Part shown: positions 40,730 through 49,543 of the stretch, piece by piece
How positions within the stretch are numbered: position 1 is the first letter of the stretch
Layout of the letters: each line of letters opens with the position of its first letter
Source: Archangium gephyra
GTDB taxonomy: Bacteria > Myxococcota > Myxococcia > Myxococcales > Myxococcaceae
Assembly: GCF_001027285.1 (NCBI RefSeq)
Contig: NZ_CP011509.1
Location: 1,806,501 to 1,870,500, forward strand
Direction of reading: 5' to 3'
Length of the DNA stretch: 64,000 nucleotides
Made by a program: the position numbers and the translations under genes
Notes under the pieces: model-generated
What the model saw: only the letters and a program-made list of their open reading frames with translations
What the model was told of the DNA's origin: nothing
Databases searched by the model: none

Positions 40730-42163
40730 TCAGTGGCCTCCGTGGCCGGAGGCGCCGGGGGGAGTCGCCGCGGGGGGCGAAGCGGGAGCAGGCGCCGCCG
40801 GGGCGCTCCCCGAGGACGAGGCGGCCAGCGCCGCGAGCGAGGCGCGCAGGCGCGATTCGGAGTCGACGAGGAAGTTGGCGCCGGTGACGACCTCATCGCC
40901 CGCCTTCAGGCCCGAGATCACCTCCACGCTCTTTCCATCCGACTCGCCCAGGCGGACCTCGCGCGGTTGGAAGCGGCCGCCGCCGAGCGCCACGAAGACG
41001 ACCTGGGTGGTGCCGGTGGGGACGACGGCGTCGGAGGGAATCCTCAGCCCCTCGCGCGTCGTGCCCCGGAGCACCACCTCGCCGAACATCTCGGGGCGCA
41101 GGTCGCCTTCGGGGTTGGGGAACTCCAGGCGGACCTTGAGGGTGCGCGTGGCGGGGTCGAGCACCGGATCCAGGAACGCCACCTTCCCGGCGAAGATGCG
41201 GTTGGGGAACGCTTTGAGCTGGAGCGTGGCGGGCATGCCCACCTTGACGTTTCTCAGCTCGCTTTCATACACGTCGGCGAGCACCCACACGCGCGACAGG
41301 TCGACGATCTCATAGGGCGTGGCGCCCACTTCCAGCCGCGCGCCCTCCACGACGTCCTTCTTGGTGATGACGCCGGAGATGGGCGACACCAGGGTGAGGG
41401 AGCGGGTGGCCTCGCCCGTCTCGGCGAGCCGCTCGAGGGTGGACTGCGGCACGTCCCACAGCTGCAGCTTGCGCCGGGCCGCCGAGACCAGCGCATCGCC
41501 ATCCGCGGACATCCCGCCGGCCTGGCCCAGGGCCTGCCGGGTGCGCAGGGCCAGCAGGTACTCCTCCTGGGCCGCGAGCAGCTCGGGGCTGTAGACGGAG
41601 AAGAGCGGCTCACCGCGCTGCACCGGCTTGCCGGTGAAGTCCGCGTACACGCGCTCGACGAAGGCGGGCACCTTCAGGGTGACGCGGCGCACGCGGGTCT
41701 CGTCCATGGCCACGCGCCCATTGGTCCGCCACGTTCCCCCCACCTTGCCCTCCGTCACCGGCGCGGTGCGCAGGCCGATGAGCTGCTGGCGCGACGGGTC
41801 GATGGTGACGGGAGCCAGGCCCTCCACCGCGGGGGCGCTCGGGTCACCGGCGGAAGCCGGCGCGGGCGTCATCGGCACCAGGTCCATGCCGCAGATGGGG
41901 CACTTGCCCGGCTGGTCCTGCACGATGCTCGGGTGCATCGGGCACTGGTATTTCGTGGCCGCTGGCTCGGAGGTGGCTGGGGTGGTGGTGCCCGCCGTGG
42001 CCGGTGCGTGGGCCTCGTGTGCGTCATCCCCGTGCGACAGCAGGTGGACGGCGCCACCGCCGAGGACAGCGCTGCCCAGCGCCGTCACGATGAGCGCGGC
42101 GGCTCCGAAGCGGCGGCGCGCGGGAGGCGGCGAGGGGGGCAGTGGGGGCGTCTCGAGAGACAT
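40730..42163 (-). CDS. cusB: CusB-type periplasmic adaptor with heavy-metal-binding domain
   Basis: 477 aa. An N-terminal anchor (FGAAALIVTALGSAVLGGGA) precedes a His-rich segment (HGDDAHEAHA) and a heavy-metal-binding domain KYQCPMHPSIVQDQPGKCPI...GMDLVPM, which would bind Cu(I). The adaptor core follows (about 125-430), with typical VYADFTGKPVQRGEPLFSVY and LVSPISGVITKKDV segments, and a His-rich tail (GASGHGGH). It links CusA to CusC. The ATG at 42163 has GGAG 7 nt upstream, and cusC ends 13 bp before it. Confidence 0.93.
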   Translation of the reverse strand: MSLETPPLPPSPPPARRRFGAAALIVTALGSAVLGGGAVHLLSHGDDAHEAHAPATAGTTTPATSEPAATKYQCPMHPSIVQDQPGKCPICGMDLVPMTPAPASAGDPSAPAVEGLAPVTIDPSRQQLIGLRTAPVTEGKVGGTWRTNGRVAMDETRVRRVTLKVPAFVERVYADFTGKPVQRGEPLFSVYSPELLAAQEEYLLALRTRQALGQAGGMSADGDALVSAARRKLQLWDVPQSTLERLAETGEATRSLTLVSPISGVITKKDVVEGARLEVGATPYEIVDLSRVWVLADVYESELRNVKVGMPATLQLKAFPNRIFAGKVAFLDPVLDPATRTLKVRLEFPNPEGDLRPEMFGEVVLRGTTREGLRIPSDAVVPTGTTQVVFVALGGGRFQPREVRLGESDGKSVEVISGLKAGDEVVTGANFLVDSESRLRASLAALAASSSGSAPAAPAPASPPAATPPGASGHGGH

Positions 42164-42176
42164 GGGTTCTCCAGGG

Positions 42177-43673
42177 CTACATCCCTGACATGGAGGAAGA
42201 GGAAGAAGAGGCGGCGGCACCCGGCGAGCCACCCGCTGGAGCGGCGCCACTCGCGGGAGCGGACGGCGTGCTCCCCGCACCGGGCATGCCGCCCGCCGTC
42301 TGGGCGCTGCCGCCCAGGGACGTCACGGGCTCCAGGCTCACCTCGGCCTGGGCGATGGCGAGGCGCTGCGCATCGGCGAGCGTGCGCAGGTAGTCCTCCT
42401 CGTCGCGGATGATGCCGGTGTTGGCCTCCAGCACCGAGGCGAAGGAGGCGCGCCCGACGCGGTACTGCGTCAGGGTGCTCTCGGCCGTCGCCGCCGACTG
42501 CATCAACAGGCCATCGCGGTAGATGGCCGCCGTATCGCGCAGCGCCTCGAGGGCGATGAGGCGCTCGCGCACCCGGAGGCGCAGCACCTGCTCCAGGGCC
42601 TCCGCCGCGCGGGTGGTGGCCTCGGCCTGGGCGTTGCTCTCGGCCACCACGCGGTTCTGCTTGCTCCCGGAGAAGACGGGCAGGGTGACGCCCACGTTGG
42701 CCTGCCACATGGGAGGGAAGTCCCCGCCGCGCGGCATCACCCCGGCGCTCACGGTGAAGTCGGGCAGACGTTCCCGGCGCGCCAGTGCCACCTGCTGTCC
42801 GGCCTGCGCCACCCACGCGCGCTGCTGGGCCAGCTCGGGGCTGCGCTCGAGCGCGTCCTTCTCCGCGGCTTCGACGTCGCCGAGCTCGGGCACTCCCACG
42901 TCACGCACGCGCGTGGTGGTGGGCAGGGGCGTCTCCAGGGGCCGGCCGCTCAGCCGGTTCAGCGTCTGCACCCGGACGCGCTCCTCGGCGCGCAGGGCGA
43001 GCTGTCGCTGGCGCAGCCGGTTGAGCTCGAGCTGGGCGCGCAGCAGGTCGGACTGGGCCCCCTCGCCGGTCTCATAGCGGATGCGGGCCATGTCGGCGGA
43101 CTGCTTCCAGAGCAACTGGAGGCGCTCCAGCAATATCAGCCGCTCTCGCGTCAGCAGCAGGTCGAGGTAGCCCCGGCGCACCTCGGCCTCGATGGACAGC
43201 CGTGTGCGCGCTACCTGCGTCGACGCGGCCGTGGCGCCGAGCTGGGCGACCTCGGTGCGCAGCGCGCGCTTGCCGGGGAAGGGCAGGGACTGGGAGGCCA
43301 TGATGCTGAAGTAGCTGCCCTCCATCTCGCCGATCATGAGGCCGCTGAAACCGTCGTTCTGGATGCCCACCTGCAGCACCGGGTCCGGCAGGGCTCCGGC
43401 CTGGGGCACACGCTCGCGGGCGGCGCGGACCTGGGCCTCGGCCTGGTGCAGTTCCGGGCGGGCCTCGAGGGCTTCCGCGAGGAGCTGTGTCAGCGTCGGG
43501 TCCGCCGACAGCGCCGGTATGGAGGCCGCCCGCGGGGAGGGCGTGCGAGTCTCCGCCTGCGCGAGTGCCACCAGGGGCGAGCACAGCGCGAGCACGAGGG
43601 CGAGGTGCCCGAGCGCATGGCGTCGCCCGCCCGAGGTGGAAGCTGGCTGGGAGAGGTCGTGAGGGGTTCGCAC
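42177..43673 (-). CDS. cusC: CusC/TolC-type outer-membrane efflux channel
   Basis: 498 aa. The signal peptide (HALGHLALVLALCSPLVALAQA) precedes two TolC-type repeats with long helices (HQAEAQVRAARERVPQAGALPDP; AQQRAWVAQAGQQVALARRERLPD). The C-terminus is Ser/Ala/Gly-rich and ends SSSSSSMSGM. It is first in the operon cusCBA. Only a GTG at 43673 fits the signal peptide. The σ54-type promoter at 43686-43701 would start RNA at about 43675, so this mRNA may be leaderless. Confidence 0.92.
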   Translation of the reverse strand: MRTPHDLSQPASTSGGRRHALGHLALVLALCSPLVALAQAETRTPSPRAASIPALSADPTLTQLLAEALEARPELHQAEAQVRAARERVPQAGALPDPVLQVGIQNDGFSGLMIGEMEGSYFSIMASQSLPFPGKRALRTEVAQLGATAASTQVARTRLSIEAEVRRGYLDLLLTRERLILLERLQLLWKQSADMARIRYETGEGAQSDLLRAQLELNRLRQRQLALRAEERVRVQTLNRLSGRPLETPLPTTTRVRDVGVPELGDVEAAEKDALERSPELAQQRAWVAQAGQQVALARRERLPDFTVSAGVMPRGGDFPPMWQANVGVTLPVFSGSKQNRVVAESNAQAEATTRAAEALEQVLRLRVRERLIALEALRDTAAIYRDGLLMQSAATAESTLTQYRVGRASFASVLEANTGIIRDEEDYLRTLADAQRLAIAQAEVSLEPVTSLGGSAQTAGGMPGAGSTPSAPASGAAPAGGSPGAAASSSSSSMSGM

Positions 43674-43685
43674 GGAGAGGGGTTG

Positions 43686-43701
43686 TGCAGGGGCTGTGCC
43701 A
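43686..43701 (-). promoter_or_regulatory. σ54-type promoter for cusCBA
   Basis: Minus strand TGGCACAGCCCCTGCA, two mismatches to TGGCACG-N4-TTGCA, GG-N10-GC spacing exact. Transcription would start at about 43675, two bases before the GTG of cusC. Confidence 0.55.
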
Positions 43702-43919
43702 CGGGCCGAGGCCTGTTCGGGCGAGGCGGACCGAGGGGCGCAGTGGGTTCCAGGCTCGGAAGCACCAGCACGACAGGAGCCCGGGGCGTCACGGTGTAAC
43801 CGGGGGAATCACATGGACCCGGGTGAAACACGCGCCCAAGCCAGCCGAAGCAGGTCCGTGCAGGGGTCTGTCCTCAGCTCAATGGCAGGAGGGACCCTCC
43901 GGGCACGGTCTCGCCAGAC

Positions 43920-43938
43920 TTGTCCAACAGTTGGACAA
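43920..43938. promoter_or_regulatory. Perfect 19-bp palindrome, candidate site for the NtrC-type regulator
   Basis: TTGTCCAACAGTTGGACAA (9+1+9) is centred about 147 bp upstream of the predicted kinase-gene start site and about 254 bp upstream of the cusC start. Both distances suit an enhancer bound by a σ54 activator. Confidence 0.65.
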
Positions 43939-44050
43939 CTTCGTGAAGAGCGCGCCCGGGAGGCGGACAGAACCCGAGGGTGTGACTGGCGTGGAGGGTG
44001 CGGCCCCTGAAAAGACTTTGTTCCGATGGCTTAGGCTGGGAGCGGGCAGC

Positions 44051-44065
44051 TGGCATCCGGCTTGC
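44051..44065 (+). promoter_or_regulatory. σ54-type promoter for the kinase-regulator operon
   Basis: TGGCATCCGGCTTGC, with the -12 box TTGC perfect and GG-N10-GC spacing exact. Predicted start is about 44076, leaving a 20-nt leader that contains GGAGGAG before the ATG at 44096. Confidence 0.65.
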
Positions 44066-44095
44066 GTAGTACTGGTGGTGGAGGAGCGCTCATCC

Positions 44096-45541
44096 ATGCA
44101 GGTCCCATCGGGCACGGCCCGGCGTCTCAGTCTGGCCCTCGCCGCCCTGGTCTCCCTCTTCGTGGTGTCATCCGTCCTGGTGCTCGTGCACATGCGGGAG
44201 ATTCATTCCCGCCTGGTCGAGATGCAGGCGCGGCAGCATGCCGTCCGCTCGGCGCTCGAGGTGGCCAGCGCCATCCGCGACACCTACGCCCACCAGGCCC
44301 ACACCCTCATCCTCGGCAACGACAGCCACCTTCACTTCTATGAGACCGCCGCCGCCCGGGTGACGCGGCTGACGGAGGAGATGAAGGTGCAGACGCTGGG
44401 GCCCGAGGAGCGGGCCTGGGTGGAGGACATCGAGCGCGCGCAGCGCTCGCTGGACACGCTCTTCCGCGAGGCGCTCCTGCCCGCGGTGCTGGCGGGACGG
44501 CAGGAGGACATGGAGCGCGAGCATGGCCGGGCGCTGGGGCTCGTGTCCCAGATGGAGGAGCGCACGGAGCGGCTGGTGAGCCACTTCAACCTCTCGGTGG
44601 ATGCGGCCGAGGCCCGGGTGGGCGAGCTCCAGAGCTCCGCCTTCCAGTGGACGCTGTTCTTCCTGGTGGGGGCGCCGCTGCTGGCCATGGGCGTGGGCGT
44701 CTACATCGTCCGCTCCGTGGCGCGGCCCGTGGCCCGGCTGCGCGAGGGCGCGGCGCGGCTGGCCGCGGGGGACATGCACGCGCGCATCGATATCGCGACT
44801 CCCGACGAGTTCGGCGAGCTGGCCGGCCAGTTCAACGCCATGACGGCGGCGTTGCGCGAGCATCAGGAGCGGCTGGTGCAGAGCGAGAAGCTCGCGGGCA
44901 TCGGCCGGCTGGCGGCGGGTGTGGCCCATGAGATCAACAATCCGCTCACCGTCATCCTCGGCTATGTGGGGATGATGAAGAAGAAGGCGGAGGGGAGCCT
45001 GCGCGAGGACCTCCAGGTCATCGAGGACGAGGCGGTGCGGAGCCGCGACATCGTCGAGGACCTGCTCGCGCTCTCGCGCCCCCTTCCGGCCGAGCCCGAG
45101 CCGGTGGACCTGCGGGCCCTGTGTGAAGAGGTGGTGGAGCGCCTGAGGCAGGGAGGGCAGCTGGGCGCCGTGCAGGTGGCGGTGGAAGGCGAGGCGCGGA
45201 CCGCGGGACACCTGACGAAGCTGCGCCAGGTGGTGCTCAACCTGATGCGCAACGCGGTGGATGCGTGCGGAGAGAAGGGGCGGGTGCGGGTGCGCCTGGT
45301 GCAGACGGAGAAGGGGGCCGAGGTGCACGTGGAGGACACGGGCCCGGGCCTGAGCGTCACGGCGCGCGAGCGCCTCTTCGAGCCCTTCTTCACCACGAAG
45401 CCCAGTGGAACGGGGCTGGGGCTGGCCATCAGCCAGAGCATCGTGCAGGCGCACGGGGGCAACCTGGAGGCCGCCGCGGGCACGGGGCCGGGTGCGCACT
45501 TCACCGTGTGGCTGCCCGCGACGTCGCAGGGGAGGGCGTGA
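44096..45541 (+). CDS. Sensor histidine kinase of a σ54 two-component system
   Basis: 481 aa. Two membrane helices (about 10-33 and 186-208) flank a ~150-residue periplasmic four-helix sensor. HAMP follows (about 208-262), then HisKA with His278 in GVAHEINNPL and an ATPase domain with N-box NLMRNAVDAC, VEDTGPGL and GTGLGLAIS. This is the NtrB/ZraS type of kinase. The ATG at 44096 follows GGAGGAG. Its neighbours suggest copper or silver stress as the signal. The stop is 3 bp before the regulator gene. Confidence 0.92.
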   Translation: MQVPSGTARRLSLALAALVSLFVVSSVLVLVHMREIHSRLVEMQARQHAVRSALEVASAIRDTYAHQAHTLILGNDSHLHFYETAAARVTRLTEEMKVQTLGPEERAWVEDIERAQRSLDTLFREALLPAVLAGRQEDMEREHGRALGLVSQMEERTERLVSHFNLSVDAAEARVGELQSSAFQWTLFFLVGAPLLAMGVGVYIVRSVARPVARLREGAARLAAGDMHARIDIATPDEFGELAGQFNAMTAALREHQERLVQSEKLAGIGRLAAGVAHEINNPLTVILGYVGMMKKKAEGSLREDLQVIEDEAVRSRDIVEDLLALSRPLPAEPEPVDLRALCEEVVERLRQGGQLGAVQVAVEGEARTAGHLTKLRQVVLNLMRNAVDACGEKGRVRVRLVQTEKGAEVHVEDTGPGLSVTARERLFEPFFTTKPSGTGLGLAISQSIVQAHGGNLEAAAGTGPGAHFTVWLPATSQGRA

Positions 45542-45544
45542 GAC

Positions 45545-46945
<1,401 letters not shown>

Positions 46946-46962
46946 CGACGGGCCGCGGCGGG

Positions 46963-47298
46963 CTACTGGATGGTGACGATCCCGCCGATGTGGTCCATGG
47001 CGCAGGCGTAGCGCAGCGTGCCCGACTCGCTGGGGGTGAACTCCAGGGTCACCGGCGTGTCCAGGGGCAGGGGCTGGTTGATGCCCAGGTCGTCCAGGAT
47101 GATCTCCTTGGCGCACGTCCTGTCCGTCTTGCGGGTGATGACGAGGCGGACCGTGTGTCCCGCCTTCACCGTCACGCTGGCGGGCTCGAAGCCCTTGGAC
47201 GTCACGGAGATCTCCACGGTACGGACTCCACTGCTCTTGTTGGCTGGGGCGGCGGCGAGGCTCAGGGCCGTCAGGGCTCCCATCAGGAGGGTCTTCAT
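46963..47298 (-). CDS. Secreted cupredoxin-like copper-binding protein
   Basis: 111 aa. A signal peptide (MKTLLMGALTALSLAAAPA) precedes a single cupredoxin domain. The motifs TCAKEIILDDLGINQPLPL and YACAMDHIGG match the small cupredoxin-like family in which Cys and Met residues bind copper. It converges with the regulator gene (17 bp between stops), placing it in the copper module. The ATG at 47298 is chosen because the signal peptide starts there; 47307 and 47316 are open alternatives. Confidence 0.85.
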   Translation of the reverse strand: MKTLLMGALTALSLAAAPANKSSGVRTVEISVTSKGFEPASVTVKAGHTVRLVITRKTDRTCAKEIILDDLGINQPLPLDTPVTLEFTPSESGTLRYACAMDHIGGIVTIQ

Positions 47299-47498
47299 GC
47301 CTCCCATGCGAAGCACGGCGCGTGCCGGGCGCCGCGCGCGCCTGTTCTCGCGGGGTTGGGGCGCGAGGCCCCTGTCGGGAGTGTCCAGGCGGGTTTCCCT
47401 GTAACCCGCCCGGTCACGGTCAGGAGGGCTGCGCCGCCGGACAGGCGTGCGGCACGGGGGCTGGTTGCAAGGCTCCTACCCCGTGGTAGTCAAACGCC

Positions 47499-48173
47499 GT
47501 GGACGATCTCGACGCCCGCCGCCGTGAGCAGCACAAGCAGCGCCTCTCCTGGATGCCGTGGCTCTACTTCACGCTCAAGCCGCGCCACCGTGCCTGGGCC
47601 GAGGCCTGGCAGAAGGAGCTGCAGGACAGGCTGCGCGAGCTGGAGACGGTGGAGATCGCCGAGGGCTGTTTCATCTCCCCGGAGGCCCACCTGTTCGCCG
47701 AGCCGGGCCGGCCCATCCGCATCATCGGCCCCGGTGTGAGCATCGCCGCCAACGCCTTCGTGCACGGGCCCGTGGTGCTCGAGGCCGGCGTGAGCCTCAA
47801 CGCGCGCGTCAGCCTGGATGGAGGTGCCGGTGGCATCCACATCGGCGAGGGCAGCCGCATCGCCACCGGTGCCACCCTCTATGCCTTCGACCATGGCCTC
47901 GCCCCGGACAGGCCCGTGCGCGAGCAGCCCGTCACCTCCCGCGGCATCGTGCTCGGCAAGGACGTATGGGTGGGCGCCAACGCGGGCATCACCGACGGGG
48001 TGCGCCTGGGCGACCACTCCGTCGTGGGCATGGGCGCCGTCGTCACCCGCGACGTGCCTCCCTGGGCCATCGTCGCGGGCGTGCCGGCTCGCGTCATCGG
48101 CGATCGCCGCGAGCGCCGCCGCTCTGGGACTCCCAGTGCGTCCTGGTCACCACCCGACGATTCCGATCCATGA
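47499..48173 (+). CDS. Hexapeptide-repeat acyltransferase
   Basis: 224 aa. Left-handed β-helix repeats occur at about 50-185 (GPGVSIAANAFVHGPVVLEAG; HIGEGSRIATGATLYAFDHG; IVLGKDVWVGANAGITDGVR; VVGMGAVVTRDVPPWAIVAG), ending VPARVIG as in maltose/galactoside O-acetyltransferases. The catalytic His is in AFDHG. It would acetylate a sugar or polysaccharide using acetyl-CoA. The GTG at 47499 has no strong Shine-Dalgarno, so its start is less certain. Confidence 0.85.
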   Translation: MDDLDARRREQHKQRLSWMPWLYFTLKPRHRAWAEAWQKELQDRLRELETVEIAEGCFISPEAHLFAEPGRPIRIIGPGVSIAANAFVHGPVVLEAGVSLNARVSLDGGAGGIHIGEGSRIATGATLYAFDHGLAPDRPVREQPVTSRGIVLGKDVWVGANAGITDGVRLGDHSVVGMGAVVTRDVPPWAIVAGVPARVIGDRRERRRSGTPSASWSPPDDSDP

Positions 48174-48316
48174 CCATCGGACTTTTATTGGGGTTTCTAT
48201 CAAATCCAGAGAATCCGGTAGCTGGCCGACAGCCATGAATTGACGTGCTTTCATTCGTGGGTCTTATGCTGGGCTCCTCTCCGACAAAGCAGCTCCCCGG
48301 GGGAAAGGAGCGCGGT

Positions 48317-49492
48317 ATGGCGTACCAGCAGCTGTCGCAGGTCATCGCCTTCGAGGCCGAGAGCCCATCGCGCAATGCAGGATCGCGTATGGGGATGCTC
48401 GCCCTCGCCGAGAGCCTTCGCTCCGGGCTGTCGGCGGATGCGTTGCGCTACCACTTCCTGGCCGAGCAGCTCAGCGAGGTCGTCTTCCACCTCGATGGCC
48501 AGGGCAACCTCACCTTCCTGGGCCCCACGTGGACGGCCCTCACCGGGCTGGCCGTGGAGGACGTGCTCGGCCAGCCGCTGGCGGAGATGGTGCACCCGGA
48601 GGAGCGGCCGCGCGTGCAGGCCATGCTGGATGCCATCGCCGCGCGGGTGCAGGCCTCCTTCCGGCTCGAGCTCAAGCTGCTGGCGGCCGGTGGCCCCCGG
48701 TGGGTGGAGCTGGCCGCGCACAGCTCGCCCACGGGCCAGGGCGAGGTGCTGGGCACGCTCACGGACGTCACCGAGCGCCGGCAGCTCCAGGCGCGGCTGC
48801 AGCAGTCCGACAAGCTGGCCACCCTGGGGATGCTCGTGCCGGGCTTCACGCACGAGATGAACAACCCGCTGGCCTTCATGCTGGCCAACCTCGACTACCT
48901 GCTCTCCAGCATGGGGGACATCGCCGGAGCCGCTCCGGCCCCCCAGGTGGCCGAGTGGCGCGAGGCGGTGGGCGAGGTGCGCGAGGGCGCCGAGCGGTTG
49001 CGGCAGCTGATCGGCCACCTGCGCAGCTTCCGCTCGGAGTCCCAGGGGCCGGTGGACCTGCACGCGCTGCTCGACTCGGTGGGGCAGATGGTGTCCAGCA
49101 CGCTGCGCTCGCGCGGGCGGTTGGTGCGCGACTACGGGGCCCGGGCGGTGGTCGCCGGCAGCGAGGGCGGACTGCGTCAGGCCCTGCTCAACCTCGTGCT
49201 GCACGCCGTGTTGTCGCTGCGGGATGGTGGAGACACGGAGGAGAACGAGGTCCGCCTGGTCACCCGCGAGGCGGGCGGCGGCCACGTGGTGGTCGAGGTG
49301 CATGACACCGGAGCCGGTCTCCCCGCCGAGCAGCTCTCCCATATCTTCGAGCCGGGCTTCACCCCGCACGAGGCCCGGCCGGCGCTCTCGGTCTGCCGGG
49401 ACATCGTCCGGGGGCTCGGGGGCAGCATCACCGTGACGTCCGTGGTGGGCCGGGGGACCGTCTTCCGCGTGACGCTGCCGATGGCCTCTTGA
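48317..49492 (+). CDS. PAS-domain histidine kinase with degenerate ATP-binding domain
   Basis: 391 aa, soluble. A PAS domain (about 40-150; VFHLDGQGNLTFLGPTW) precedes HisKA with His179 in GFTHEMNNPL. In the ATPase domain the N-box reads NLVLHAVLSL, with His in place of the Mg-binding Asn, and the ATP lid (EARPALSVCRDIV) lacks the GxGLGL loop, although HDTGAGLP is kept. Autophosphorylation from ATP may be weak or absent. The ATG at 48317 follows AAAGGAG by 6 nt; the frame opens 24 codons further upstream. Confidence 0.85.
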   Translation: MAYQQLSQVIAFEAESPSRNAGSRMGMLALAESLRSGLSADALRYHFLAEQLSEVVFHLDGQGNLTFLGPTWTALTGLAVEDVLGQPLAEMVHPEERPRVQAMLDAIAARVQASFRLELKLLAAGGPRWVELAAHSSPTGQGEVLGTLTDVTERRQLQARLQQSDKLATLGMLVPGFTHEMNNPLAFMLANLDYLLSSMGDIAGAAPAPQVAEWREAVGEVREGAERLRQLIGHLRSFRSESQGPVDLHALLDSVGQMVSSTLRSRGRLVRDYGARAVVAGSEGGLRQALLNLVLHAVLSLRDGGDTEENEVRLVTREAGGGHVVVEVHDTGAGLPAEQLSHIFEPGFTPHEARPALSVCRDIVRGLGGSITVTSVVGRGTVFRVTLPMAS

Positions 49493-49543
49493 GTCCCTAA
49501 CCTTCGCGAAGGGCCGTGACCCGGCTCTTCCTGGAGGTGGGGG

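Larger units (their letters stand above)
43674..44095. other. Divergent regulatory region between cusCBA and the σ54 two-component operon
   Basis: 422 bp without coding capacity. It contains σ54-type promoters facing each way and a 19-bp palindrome between them. A second short palindrome, GGAGGGACCCTCC, lies at 43888-43900. Confidence 0.7.
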
